64,000 nt of DNA from Nostoc sp. TCL26-01 (GCF_013393945.1 NZ_CP040297.1:3876001-3940000); one strand, 5' to 3'. Counted from the first letter of the stretch, positions 8,224 through 17,175 are shown. Translations and numbers: made by a program. Notes: generated from the sequence alone by a model not told the origin.

Positions 8224-9225
8224 CTATCTCATGACTAGAGGAGGGTATTTATCTATTTCTCCGAGTAGATATTTAGCTAATAGGCGAGCTTGGATTTCAA
8301 AGGTTTGTTGATAGGTGTATTGCTTTTGCAAAACTGGGTGTTTGAATTTATTTTGTTTTTTCTCTTGATATAATCTCAAGAAGATATGTAATCCTTCTTT
8401 AGTGAGTGAAACTGCATTACTGATGGGTTCGGTAATAAAATCTTTTGGTGATAGCATCCGGCGGTTGATGGCAGTTAAAACAACAGCGTCTACGATTAAA
8501 GGTCTAAATTCCTCCATTAAATCTAATGCTAAGGAAGGTCTACCATATCGTTCTGTGTGTAAGTATCCTAAATAGGGATCGAAGCCGACAATATTTAAGG
8601 CTCCTTGGATATCGTGACGTAATAAAGAATATCCTAAACTCAAAAGAGAATTGACAGGATCTATGGGTGGGCGACGGTTACGGGTAGTGAAGCTGAAGTT
8701 ATCGACACGAATGAGTTGATTAAAACAACCAAAATAAGCAGCACTTCCCGCACCTTCAAAACCTCTAATGGTATCTATAGAATTAGCTTTTTCTAGGGAA
8801 GCGATCGCATTAGTTAATTGAGTGATATTACTATTTAAATCAACTGCATAGCGACGCTGTGCTTCTAATAAACTGTGGCGATAGTTTTTCAGTTTTCCCC
8901 TAACAAAACCTTGAGTTACATGGATTGCTTGGGGTGATTCTCCAGCCGCTTGCCATTGAGCAGTTCGCACGAAAATATTTTTACCCATTTCTGGCTCCAA
9001 ACTAGCAAGATATTTACCGTTATTTGTGAGGAAAGTTAAGGGAATTTTTTTGTCGATGAGTTCAAAGACAGCCGCAGGAGAAATGCTGACTCGTCCCATA
9101 ACTACTAAGCCATCAATTTTAATTAATGGTACATCGAGAATTGTTTTTTTCTCAAATTTGACATTCAGCCGTTCGTCAACTTTGCTGATAAATGAATCAT
9201 CTTGTGTGATGTAAACTGTCCCCAT
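8224..9225 (-). CDS. cas1: CRISPR-associated endonuclease Cas1
   Basis: 333 aa integrase that inserts new spacers with Cas2. Catalytic residues are in place: Glu157 in RGFEGAGSAAYF, His223 in LGYLHTERYGRPSLA and Glu238 in DLMEEFRP. N-terminal beta domain about 1-90, helical catalytic domain after that. Start ATG at 9223-9225. It stands 112 bp downstream of cas4 and 29 bp upstream of cas2, on the same strand. Nothing suggests loss of function. Confidence 0.96.
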   Translation of the reverse strand: MGTVYITQDDSFISKVDERLNVKFEKKTILDVPLIKIDGLVVMGRVSISPAAVFELIDKKIPLTFLTNNGKYLASLEPEMGKNIFVRTAQWQAAGESPQAIHVTQGFVRGKLKNYRHSLLEAQRRYAVDLNSNITQLTNAIASLEKANSIDTIRGFEGAGSAAYFGCFNQLIRVDNFSFTTRNRRPPIDPVNSLLSLGYSLLRHDIQGALNIVGFDPYLGYLHTERYGRPSLALDLMEEFRPLIVDAVVLTAINRRMLSPKDFITEPISNAVSLTKEGLHIFLRLYQEKKQNKFKHPVLQKQYTYQQTFEIQARLLAKYLLGEIDKYPPLVMR

Positions 9226-9337
9226 AATTTCACCTACAATGGATATGTTAATTATTAGCCAAAAGATGAAAAATCTTGGCTACACAAATTTAGTCTGTTC
9301 TTGCAGACTTAAACACAAAATCAAGATAGTTAAAAAG

Positions 9338-10000
9338 TTAGTTAGCTTCTTGATAAGTTTTTATTCTTGCGGAAGCTCTAGGTAAACATTGCAAATTAAG
9401 ACTGCATCCTTCACAGCGTTTGCTATAAATTGGTTTAGGCATTATGCCTGTTGTGAGCAAATTTGTGACGGCTTGAATGGTAGCGATCGCACTTTGCCGT
9501 AACTCTTGATTAATCTCTACCAATTGTCGTTGATGAGAGTGGGCGTAATAAATATATCCTGTAGTAATTGTTTGCCCTGTCATCTCTTCTAAACACAAAG
9601 CTTGGGCGCAGACTTGCAATTCATCATTATCCCATTCACCTTTGTGTCCCCGCTTATATTCCACCGGATAAAATTGACCAGATTGGGATTCAATTAAGTC
9701 AGATTTACCAATGAGTTTATACTTATCTGACTTCAACCAAATCGCTCGGATTTGCCAAGTTTCCTCCCGGTGTCCTTCGCCTATCGTATGGACGCGCTCA
9801 TGTAAACTTGTGCCTTCAATGGTATATTGATTATCAACAAATTCATTGGCACAAAACATCCGCCAGCAGCGATGGGAACAGTAAGCATATTGATTCAATG
9901 CGGCAATTGGAACGTATTCTTCAGGTGACAGGTGACAGGTGACAGGTGACAGATGAGGTATTTCAGGTGAAAGAATATTTGTGATGTTTTGATTAGTCAT
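9338..10000 (-). CDS. cas4: CRISPR-associated exonuclease Cas4
   Basis: 220 aa PD-(D/E)XK nuclease with an Fe-S cluster, which trims and orients prespacers for Cas1-Cas2. Visible motifs: Cys41/Cys45 (YCSHRC), His67, Asp101 in GKSDLIE, Glu114-x-Lys116 in PVEYKRG, and the C-terminal cluster cysteines 196, 199 and 205 (CEGCSLNLQC). The first 27 residues are unusual: residues about 10-26 (LSPEIPHLSPVTCHLSP) are encoded by a heptamer repeat (9922-9952), so the start may have been extended by repeat growth. Its ATG overlaps the stop of the upstream gene (TAATG), which suggests coupled translation. Confidence 0.95.
   Translation of the reverse strand: MTNQNITNILSPEIPHLSPVTCHLSPEEYVPIAALNQYAYCSHRCWRMFCANEFVDNQYTIEGTSLHERVHTIGEGHREETWQIRAIWLKSDKYKLIGKSDLIESQSGQFYPVEYKRGHKGEWDNDELQVCAQALCLEEMTGQTITTGYIYYAHSHQRQLVEINQELRQSAIATIQAVTNLLTTGIMPKPIYSKRCEGCSLNLQCLPRASARIKTYQEAN
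9922..9952. repeat. heptamer repeat inside the cas4 start region
   Basis: Four tandem CAGGTGA units and a partial fifth. Because 7 is not a multiple of 3, the encoded peptide cycles through HLSPVTC-type units; changes in copy number would shift the frame. Confidence 0.75.
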
Positions 10001-10365
10001 TAGCTTTTTAATACACGATGACGAAGAGTAGTGAGCATTTTGCTGATTTCTGTAATCAGAGATAATGTTGGATTAGCTTGAGCTAGAGTCAGATAATTAA
10101 GTCTTACAGCCAGCATCAAAAAAGTTTCTGTTTCCATTAATGAACCTTTAGATATAGATAAAAAATGAGCATAATCATTCTTGCTGCTGCTACGTCCATG
10201 ACCTTCAGCTATATTTGCAGGAAAAGATATAGCTGCACGAGTAATTTGTGATGTAATTCGATATATTTCTGTTGATGGAAAATTGCTGGTTAATTGATAT
10301 ATTTGCACCACCATATCCATTGATTTTTGCCAGACAATTAAATCTCGATGGGATTCAATTTTCAT
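10000..10365 (-). CDS. four-helix bundle protein (S23/IVP family) inside the cas operon
   Basis: 121 aa. The pattern SHRDLIVWQKSMDMVVQIY, FPSTEIYRITSQITRAAISF, NIAEGHGRSS and FLMLAVRL is that of the four-helix-bundle family first seen in 23S rRNA intervening sequences, which also includes the accessory protein (Avd) of diversity-generating retroelements. Members form pentameric barrels and some bind nucleic acid; no general function is known. No reverse transcriptase or rRNA is nearby. It lies between cas6 and cas4, with its stop overlapping the cas4 ATG (TAATG), so it is probably cotranslated with cas4. Upstream, 10365-10408 is a repeat tract. Family call firm, role in CRISPR unknown. Confidence 0.85.
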   Translation of the reverse strand: MKIESHRDLIVWQKSMDMVVQIYQLTSNFPSTEIYRITSQITRAAISFPANIAEGHGRSSSKNDYAHFLSISKGSLMETETFLMLAVRLNYLTLAQANPTLSLITEISKMLTTLRHRVLKS

Positions 10366-10408
10366 AGGTAATAGGTAATAGGGGAAAGGTGACAGGTGAC
10401 GGGTGACA
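10365..10408. repeat. heptamer repeat tract upstream of the four-helix gene
   Basis: GGTAATA units followed by GGTGACA units, directly before the start codon of the four-helix-bundle gene. Confidence 0.7.
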
Positions 10409-10505
10409 TTTTATATGAGATTGCTTGAAAATCAGAGGATTGCCATCAAGTAGTATTTCCACTTATTCATCACTTCTAACCTATACCCTTTTTAATACTC
10501 TCTTT

Positions 10506-11378
10506 CTATAACCTATAACCTGTAACCTGTAACCTACGTATCATTCCCATACCCATTGTAGTTTTGCGTCCCACTCCTGCATATAAAGCAAAATCAGCTA
10601 AAGCGTTGATTTGCTTAATTTGCATTGGTTCAGCATCCCCTAATATCCGATAGCTAATATCTCCAAGAATGCCAATAAATTTACTCCGGGAATCAGCCAC
10701 TATTTCTGTATGAATGTTGAGAAATGAGGGAAATATTGACTCAAGCCCAATCTGAGAAAATTCTATGTTGCTGTATTTATTCCAGCGAGAAAGTAACGAG
10801 TTAAAAATACATTCTCTCGTGGGGAGAGTGGTATCATATTGTCCTTGACGAAAGGCTGTAGGTGTGGAGAAGGTAAAATTAAAAGTGCGTTCGCTTTCAC
10901 TAGCTTGCTCATACAATTGAGCATAAGTACAAGCATTTGCCCAAGGTTGAGTAGATTGGGGTGTGCCTTGAATGCTGGTAATATATAGGTCAGCTGGGCC
11001 GAGATGCCAAGGATGACTAGGGTTTAGATTGAGCCATAGTTGCGTTAGTTGACTAAAAAGGGTGTCGTCAAGGAGAGAAACACGCCACCAGCAGGGAGTT
11101 CCGGCGGGAATAGCTTCCTGATGAAAGTATTGTAAATGACTAGGAGAAACTCTTGCTTTATACCTACCACGCTCCTGTCCCCTATCCCCCTGTCCCCTAA
11201 TTTGCAAGGGTGAGAGAGTGAAAGCTTTATCTGCGGTAGCATTGTGTAAGCGATCGCCTAATGTGCTATCAACTGAACTAACAAGGGTGAGAAATAGGGC
11301 GTGTAAATGTCTGCCAGTGAGATATTGTGGAGGAATTGGTGATTGGGGCAACAAATTAAGGACTAAACTATGAGGCAT
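10506..11378 (-). CDS. cas6: CRISPR endoribonuclease Cas6
   Basis: 290 aa RNase that cuts the pre-crRNA in the repeat, leaving the 8-nt handle. RAMP fold: start MPHSLVLNLLPQ, an early His in RHLHALF (general-base candidate) and a C-terminal glycine-rich loop GVGRKTTMGMGM. I start at ATG 11376-11378; the longer frame adds MNFELFN from a TTCAAAATT repeat. Two heptamer repeats lie inside the gene: 11173-11198 encodes a Gly/Arg/Gln-rich insert (IRGQGDRGQERGRYKA) about residues 58-75, and 10507-10535 encodes the last residues (RLQVTGYRL). It follows the oxygenase gene by 39 bp. Confidence 0.9.
   Translation of the reverse strand: MPHSLVLNLLPQSPIPPQYLTGRHLHALFLTLVSSVDSTLGDRLHNATADKAFTLSPLQIRGQGDRGQERGRYKARVSPSHLQYFHQEAIPAGTPCWWRVSLLDDTLFSQLTQLWLNLNPSHPWHLGPADLYITSIQGTPQSTQPWANACTYAQLYEQASESERTFNFTFSTPTAFRQGQYDTTLPTRECIFNSLLSRWNKYSNIEFSQIGLESIFPSFLNIHTEIVADSRSKFIGILGDISYRILGDAEPMQIKQINALADFALYAGVGRKTTMGMGMIRRLQVTGYRL
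10507..10535. repeat. heptamer repeat at the cas6 3' end
   Basis: Tandem ATAACCT/GTAACCT units that provide the last codons and stop codon of cas6. Confidence 0.7.
11173..11198. repeat. heptamer repeat inside cas6
   Basis: TGTCCCC/TATCCCC units in frame within cas6, encoding a low-complexity Gly/Arg insert. Confidence 0.7.
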
Positions 11379-11387
11379 ATTAAATAA

Positions 11388-11416
11388 TTCAAAATTCAAA
11401 ATTCAAAATTCAAAAC
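11388..11416. repeat. TTCAAAA tandem repeat between oxygenase and cas6 genes
   Basis: Tandem AATTCAA-type units. The same unit lies before cas2 (about 8200-8217) and at 45808-45838; it creates false N-terminal extensions (MNFELF) of both cas6 and cas2. Confidence 0.7.
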
Positions 11417-11417
11417 C

Positions 11418-12029
11418 TTAAGTGCGTTTTTTGGTGTTAAGGTGATTGGCTCTGGATTCAATGGTAAACTCTGGAATGTCTTGGAGTTCACCATCGTTTA
11501 AACTATACTGTTCACAAACCAAGCTCAAGCGATTTCCTGGCGTTTTCACAGCATTTACAGAATGGGTTAAATCTCCTTGGAAATAAATTAAGGTGTTCAT
11601 CTGTGGCTTAATTTGTCCCAGTTGACGTTTGTGCGACTTGAGTACCAACTCCCCTCCCTGCATATCCTCTGGTACTCGCACATACAGCACACTAACAAAC
11701 ATAGGCGGTTCAATGGTTTTGCAATAGGAACGCAGAGAACGATCTATATGTGGATCTACACGGGAACCTTCCTTGAGGAGTAAAGGATTGAGGTAAAAAG
11801 CGTTACAGTTAGGTTGGAGAGCCAAATCTAGGTACGGTTGGAAGTAGGGGAAGTTTTGCGCTACTTTGAGAATGTGCGATCGCCTGAACACTACAGAAAA
11901 TCCCTTAGTACCGACAAAATCGCGGTTGAGGTTGTTGACAGCAAAGTAAGGACAAGCATGGATTTCTCCCCAAAGGTGGTTAAGATAGTCGCTAGGGAAG
12001 GCGTTTGGTTGTTGTTGGTAGTGTTTCAC
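11418..12029 (-). CDS. 2OG-Fe(II) oxygenase inside the type I-D cas operon
   Basis: 203 aa, double-stranded beta-helix dioxygenase of the prolyl-hydroxylase-like type. The iron ligands are His94-x-Asp96 (DPHIDRS) and His156 (GDLTHSV), and Arg167 (PGNRLSLV) is the expected 2-oxoglutarate binder, so the active site looks complete. Such enzymes hydroxylate proteins, small molecules or nucleic acids with O2 and 2-oxoglutarate. The substrate is unknown. It is placed 24 bp after csc1 and 39 bp before cas6, same strand, so it is very probably cotranscribed with the interference genes. The start is GTG at 12027-12029. It is not a known core component of I-D systems. Confidence 0.88.
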   Translation of the reverse strand: MKHYQQQPNAFPSDYLNHLWGEIHACPYFAVNNLNRDFVGTKGFSVVFRRSHILKVAQNFPYFQPYLDLALQPNCNAFYLNPLLLKEGSRVDPHIDRSLRSYCKTIEPPMFVSVLYVRVPEDMQGGELVLKSHKRQLGQIKPQMNTLIYFQGDLTHSVNAVKTPGNRLSLVCEQYSLNDGELQDIPEFTIESRANHLNTKKRT

Positions 12030-12053
12030 AAGTGGGGAGCGATGCAGTAATAA

Positions 12054-12761
12054 TTAACTACGAAAATGATATGCCATCCGAGCCGGAATTTTTACATCCT
12101 TAACATCACCAAAATAGTAATATTGTCCTCGCATTTGCACATTTTGAATTAGACTAACTGGAGGCATATTCACCACATCGTAGCTAATCACTTGATTAGT
12201 AAACATCACATCCAAAGGATTGAAAGGATATTTACAAGTAAATATACCTTCAGTGATTTGTGGTTTAGGTAACTGTTCAACTGTCACTTCCGCCTTACTC
12301 ATCCACTTACCTAAGCGAATCCATTTGCGTAATTTCAGTTCGTTTTGAGAAATCACAAAAAACTCAAATTCACTTTCTGCTGCTATCTCCTTTGCTCTGC
12401 CAAAACTAGGGATATTCTTCTGGGTTTTCTCCATTTCCACATGATAGTTGTTGTTAGCGTACTTCCATGTGTTGAGAATAGCAGAATGTCCCATAGAACG
12501 CGCTGGAGTGACATAAATACCTTGTTGATTCAGAGGTGTTAAATGCTCCTCATATTTTGGTACTTGTTCAGGACAAAAATAACGATAGGAATCTTCTTCA
12601 GCAACGGTGGTAGAATAGATTTCGCTATCAACTAACCCCAGTGCATAACAGAGAGCATAATTGTGAATTACTGGTTCTGTTTCGTAGAGTCGTCCGATTT
12701 CACGAGTAGCAAAATAGAGGCTGTCGTGCAATTCTAATTGACAACGGTAAATCAATACCAT
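12054..12761 (-). CDS. csc1: type I-D Cascade subunit Csc1 (Cas5d)
   Basis: 235 aa RAMP protein of the type I-D effector, the Cas5 equivalent that holds the crRNA 5' handle. It begins MVLIYRCQLELHDSLYFATRE, a typical Csc1 start, followed by the family patterns PVIHNYALCYALG and GIYVTPARS. The ATG at 12759-12761 overlaps the csc2 stop (TGATG), a sign of translational coupling; a GTG one codon upstream is the alternative start. Confidence 0.93.
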   Translation of the reverse strand: MVLIYRCQLELHDSLYFATREIGRLYETEPVIHNYALCYALGLVDSEIYSTTVAEEDSYRYFCPEQVPKYEEHLTPLNQQGIYVTPARSMGHSAILNTWKYANNNYHVEMEKTQKNIPSFGRAKEIAAESEFEFFVISQNELKLRKWIRLGKWMSKAEVTVEQLPKPQITEGIFTCKYPFNPLDVMFTNQVISYDVVNMPPVSLIQNVQMRGQYYYFGDVKDVKIPARMAYHFRS

Positions 12762-13777
12762 CACTCTTTCCCCGCTTTCGCAGCAGGTTTCTTTTTACTA
12801 ATGTGTTTGTTGGCGTAAGCCTTAGCTTCAGCATCAGCTTTTTGTAAGATGCTTTTAATTCCTGTTTCATTCGCAGTGAGGTTTTTTACTTCTTGAAATA
12901 GAGGCTCAAAAGCATCACCAATAAAGTCAGTATGCACAATAAATTCTTCCGACATCAAAGTTGCAATAGCATTTTTAGCAGCAGTAATTACTTCATCTTC
13001 ATCTAAAGGATCAGGAGATGTTAGAGAATTATTAGCTTTCATTTGGTCATATATAGCTTGAGTCCAGCGCAGATTACTGGTAATTTCTCCGTCAGCAAAT
13101 ACAACACCTATTAACTCGTTTCTTACTCTACCTGTACGAGTTGTTTGCGCTCCATAATGGCGGGTGCGTAAAATGTTATTAAAAACGTAAAGGAAACTAG
13201 CTTCTGTGGGGTCTTTGAGGGTGACAATACTAGGAAAGAAAACTTGCGGTCTAATGTGGTCTTGTTGGTTAATTCTGCTAGTAACTTCACCGGGTTTTGA
13301 ACCATTTTCTCCTTTGGAAGCCATTGTACCATTTTCAAAGGGAGCATTAAGGGTAAAAGTTTCGTGAGATTCATCAAATGCAGTAATAGAAAATGCTGTA
13401 TCGACTACAACTTTTGATTTTTCTGAACCGGAATCACCAATCGCAAAACCATAAATAATACAGTCAGGATTATCCATTGCAAAGTTGACGTTATATTCGC
13501 AGTCTTCCGGTTTCATCAATTCATATTTTCGGAGTAATTCTCGTCCTACTAAACGTTCTGGGGTAGATTGTTTGCGCTTAAACATTGACAAACGACTAAT
13601 TGTAGTCTTATCTTTAACTCCGGCTCTAACTCGTGCTTTATTTAATTCTCCATCTGTTTGAAATAAAGGGTAAGATTCTGTGATACGAATTGTCAGGAAG
13701 TGGGCGTATTTACCCATTGGTTTATAAGGAATTTCGGCTTGAAATAACTGAGAATCAACAGTTTTGAGCAATGCCAT
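12761..13777 (-). CDS. csc2: type I-D Cascade backbone subunit Csc2 (Cas7d)
   Basis: 338 aa; Csc2 copies form the backbone that coats the crRNA spacer. It has the family segments YAHFLTIRITESYPLFQTDG near the N-terminus and TRTGRVRNELIGVVFADGE in the middle. The C-terminus is Lys/Ala-rich. I start at ATG 13775-13777, which has a GGAG ribosome-binding site 6 nt upstream; the longer frame uses a TTG inside that site. 44 bp separate it from cas10d. Confidence 0.94.
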   Translation of the reverse strand: MALLKTVDSQLFQAEIPYKPMGKYAHFLTIRITESYPLFQTDGELNKARVRAGVKDKTTISRLSMFKRKQSTPERLVGRELLRKYELMKPEDCEYNVNFAMDNPDCIIYGFAIGDSGSEKSKVVVDTAFSITAFDESHETFTLNAPFENGTMASKGENGSKPGEVTSRINQQDHIRPQVFFPSIVTLKDPTEASFLYVFNNILRTRHYGAQTTRTGRVRNELIGVVFADGEITSNLRWTQAIYDQMKANNSLTSPDPLDEDEVITAAKNAIATLMSEEFIVHTDFIGDAFEPLFQEVKNLTANETGIKSILQKADAEAKAYANKHISKKKPAAKAGKE

Positions 13778-13821
13778 ATTCATCTCCAAATGATTTAGTA
13801 ATTTTGACTTCAGATAGCTAA

Positions 13822-16800
13822 TTAATCATCGTCAGATTCGGTGGATTTATCACCTTTAGCTGCGTTTTCTTTGTCGTCTTCTAAACGGTAAAGAAACTCA
13901 CAAGTATCACGAATTAAATTGATTTGTCGTCCTGCTAAACGAGCGCGATCGCCAGCAAAAGCTTTCTCAAATACTTCGATGACAAAATACTTGGCAAAAT
14001 CCAACACAGCTTGTCTTTCTTCTTCGCGTTTACTCATTACCCAGCGTCCTTCCGCAGTGGAAGCATGAACGCGATCCATTAGTTTAAAAACTTCTGCTGC
14101 AACAGCCGCTACTAATGTTTCTCCATGAAATACACTTGATTCAGCTTTAAGGATAGTTTCTGCTGCAATATCAATTGGTTTTAACACAGCATTAGATTTA
14201 GGATTATAACGCTTATTCGCTCGATAAAAACGGCGATAAAGTTCTGTTAAATTCTTTGGATGATTCAGACTTGATTCTGCTTGCACAATCAACGTTTTTG
14301 TGTTCATGTCATACTGCACATAAGGGTCAAAACAAGGATAAAAATGATAGGCATAAAGCCTAATTTTCTCGATACGTGCTGTTTCACTTCCTTGGTTACG
14401 TACCCAACGATTGAGGTAAGAAAAAACGTACAAAGGACTAGTTTCAAAATCCTTTGCTAGTTCAGTAAATCTACCCCAGTTGGCATCGTAACCAGATTTA
14501 CCTTGTCTAGCATTCACATCAAGATGGATTGCGTAGGCGGCGGTAAGCACATTTAGAGGTGCGGGATATTGAATGCCGTTGTCATGCCAACCTTCCAGGA
14601 TGTAATCTAGACGGAAGCGATCGCGTCTGACTAATGCACGGAAAGCATGAGGCGCACTATCGAGAAAAACGCTTTCTTCAAATTCCGCACCATCATTAAA
14701 TGGAGGAATTGGTGACTCAGACACCACAGTTTTAACATCTAAAATCATCGGAAAAGCAAACGCCAACCAACTTGGCATTATCCAAGATTCGGTATCGGTG
14801 CTATCTCGTCCTGGTGGTAGTGCCATGAAATAAAATGTTAAAGGTTGGTCTTCAGGATAAGACAGTTTAAATGTGCGGTCTTTGTCAGGTTGTAAGTTTT
14901 CATCAATTAAAAAAGCATCGACACTTTGATAATTTTCTCGTTCTAAGTTCGCTTGTAAATCTTTGGTGATAAAGTGATTACGAACGCTAGTATCAAAGCG
15001 AGTTTGAGCAATACCGTTGTAAGCTTTCTGTAAAAACTTGTTGGTTTCTGGTGTGAAATAATAAGTCGGATAAAAGTAGAGATAGCGATATTTACCATCT
15101 TCAAATCGTTTACCTACTGCTTGCGTTTGATTCATTAAAATTTGCCTCAGCATCATCTCTACACCAGCAATACTAGAGATGTTGCGCTTGGCGTTAGAAC
15201 CTCCTAACATTTGCTTATTTGTATAAACTTGGGGAGTAAATAATACTGCCGATTCCATCTGTTCTGTAACTGTGTAAGCAGAATGGGAAATGGAGCAGAT
15301 TAATTGTCTACCCCGTCCTGGTTTTTTGGCAGCATTATAGTTACTCAACTCAGCTAAAAATGTATCGACTTGAGTTGTCGCTGATGCTTCTTGATGCGTG
15401 TTGGATAACATCACAACTCGTGATACCCAAAGCCTTAAATCATCCCAACCATCAGGTAATTCGTACTGTGCAATAATGGGTGAAATTAAGTTTGTGAGAT
15501 ATTGAATAACTTGCTGACAAGTGTCACGTACACTCTCAATTCCAGGATGATTTTCTAAATATTTGGCTGCAAGATAATACCATTCATACGGTACACCTCC
15601 CGTATTGCCTTTTAATTTGTTTTCTTTGAGGCTTTCGTTAATGCGTTGAATTTCTCGAATTTGGGGTAAGTATGTTGTCAAGTTCCAAAATTCTGCGACT
15701 TTATGAGTTAAATCTAAATTTGGTACTTCTGGCAACTTTTTATTTTTCTTGCGAATATCCTCAATCCTATTTACTGTTTCATCCCAGATTTTGCGACTAA
15801 CTAAATCACCAAACTCAGCTATTTGATCAATGCGGATATCATCATCAAATTTAAAGTCATAGTCAGCCGATAAAACACTTTGTTGCTGAAACTTAATTAA
15901 ATTCTCACTGCGACTTTTAGCAACAGAGTCTTTGTTAGGATTTAAGATGCGTAAAGTTGCATCTAACGCTACCTGCATCAAGCCAGGAGAGTCAAAAAAT
16001 AAGTTGTAATATTCGGCATATTTCATGCCTTTACCATCTCTACCAAAACCTGTTTGTCTCAGGTGTAGTTGTCCCGCACAAAGCGATTTAATATTATCAA
16101 CTACTCTGTCTGGTAAATCTTGTGGTGAAATAGGAGGTGCATAACGAGATGCTAAATAAATTACGCCTGTTGGCAGATATAACAGAGGTTCATAATAGAT
16201 ATCCTCCTCTGTATTCAGACTAGTATGAGCCTGAATTAAAGCATTGTTAACGACATTAGTTAAAACCCCTCTATTTTCAGCAATGCTGTGATAGGTAAGT
16301 TTTAATTGTCCATCACTTAAAAAGTGGAGAACTTCTTTAAGTTTAGGGTGTTCTGCATCTTGGGGATGTTTAACAATTGAGGCGAGGGAGTCAGCTAATA
16401 AAGTTAAACCTGATAATTGTCGCAGAGTGCGATCGCGCAATACTGGATTCAACCCAAATTCTGAAAAGTTCCAGTTAGTATCCCAGCGACTTTGTGCATT
16501 ATAAGCCATGCACAATAAATCATCAATATATTCTTGATAAGTCTCTGGATTCTCTGGATTAATAAACTTATCCAGTCCCAATTGACGAACTTTTATATCA
16601 ATAATTGGACGATGTTCTCCTAACGGCAACTTGCGGCAATCATTTGGGACATCAGGGAACTTTTCAAAGTCATGTAAAATAAACCCAGCAATTACTAAAC
16701 GCCGTTCTTTTTCTTTCACCACTCGCCGGACTGTTGTATCGAGTTGCTGTAACCGTCTCTCAATTAAATTAGCTGGGAATAATCCATTTAATAAGTGTGT

Positions 16801-17175
16801 ATTCAATGATTGATCAGCAGCGTTATCTCTTCTGACTTTAGTTTTTCCTTCGGCTTCTCGTTGCTGATCGATCGCATCAAAATACTTTCCACCTTTAGCT
16901 GTTACACCAATTGCTATACGTAAAAGATTTGGTAACACATATTCAGCAAAATCTGCCATTACCGAATCATCAGGATTTTGTGCTTGAATTGCTTCGCGTA
17001 GTAGTTTTAGACTGAGTAATTCTGCTTGGGTTTCGATAGTGCGGCTACCATCACCATCAAATCCAAAATCACCCGATAACCAATCTTCATCTGCTGTATC
17101 AGAATCAGTATCGTTTTCTGTTTCTAAGAGCGATAATTGTTGAAAATCATCTGAAGTTTTACTTTTTTTAGCCAT
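13822..17175 (-). CDS. cas10d: type I-D large subunit Cas10d (Csc3) with HD nuclease
   Basis: 1117 aa hallmark of type I-D. The N-terminal region carries an HD nuclease site (His127 in NTHLLNG; His168-Asp169 in FILHDFEKFP), which does the DNA cutting that Cas3 HD performs in other type I systems. I see no GGDD cyclase motif, as expected of Cas10d. The first 45 residues are very acidic and Ser/Asp-rich, as is the C-terminus (TESDDD). It follows the DUF1016 gene by 113 bp that contain a candidate promoter, so the interference genes (cas10d, csc2, csc1, oxygenase, cas6) may start a transcript here. Confidence 0.95.
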   Translation of the reverse strand: MAKKSKTSDDFQQLSLLETENDTDSDTADEDWLSGDFGFDGDGSRTIETQAELLSLKLLREAIQAQNPDDSVMADFAEYVLPNLLRIAIGVTAKGGKYFDAIDQQREAEGKTKVRRDNAADQSLNTHLLNGLFPANLIERRLQQLDTTVRRVVKEKERRLVIAGFILHDFEKFPDVPNDCRKLPLGEHRPIIDIKVRQLGLDKFINPENPETYQEYIDDLLCMAYNAQSRWDTNWNFSEFGLNPVLRDRTLRQLSGLTLLADSLASIVKHPQDAEHPKLKEVLHFLSDGQLKLTYHSIAENRGVLTNVVNNALIQAHTSLNTEEDIYYEPLLYLPTGVIYLASRYAPPISPQDLPDRVVDNIKSLCAGQLHLRQTGFGRDGKGMKYAEYYNLFFDSPGLMQVALDATLRILNPNKDSVAKSRSENLIKFQQQSVLSADYDFKFDDDIRIDQIAEFGDLVSRKIWDETVNRIEDIRKKNKKLPEVPNLDLTHKVAEFWNLTTYLPQIREIQRINESLKENKLKGNTGGVPYEWYYLAAKYLENHPGIESVRDTCQQVIQYLTNLISPIIAQYELPDGWDDLRLWVSRVVMLSNTHQEASATTQVDTFLAELSNYNAAKKPGRGRQLICSISHSAYTVTEQMESAVLFTPQVYTNKQMLGGSNAKRNISSIAGVEMMLRQILMNQTQAVGKRFEDGKYRYLYFYPTYYFTPETNKFLQKAYNGIAQTRFDTSVRNHFITKDLQANLERENYQSVDAFLIDENLQPDKDRTFKLSYPEDQPLTFYFMALPPGRDSTDTESWIMPSWLAFAFPMILDVKTVVSESPIPPFNDGAEFEESVFLDSAPHAFRALVRRDRFRLDYILEGWHDNGIQYPAPLNVLTAAYAIHLDVNARQGKSGYDANWGRFTELAKDFETSPLYVFSYLNRWVRNQGSETARIEKIRLYAYHFYPCFDPYVQYDMNTKTLIVQAESSLNHPKNLTELYRRFYRANKRYNPKSNAVLKPIDIAAETILKAESSVFHGETLVAAVAAEVFKLMDRVHASTAEGRWVMSKREEERQAVLDFAKYFVIEVFEKAFAGDRARLAGRQINLIRDTCEFLYRLEDDKENAAKGDKSTESDDD

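Noticed and set aside
10000..10365. Diversity-generating retroelement, suggested by Avd-like similarity
   Set aside because: There is no reverse transcriptase, template repeat or variable repeat in the neighbourhood.
13822..17175. Possible GGDD cyclase site in Cas10d, which would hint at a type III function
   Set aside because: No GGDD or close variant was found in the translation; with csc1, csc2 and a separate HD-less cas3 the system is type I-D.
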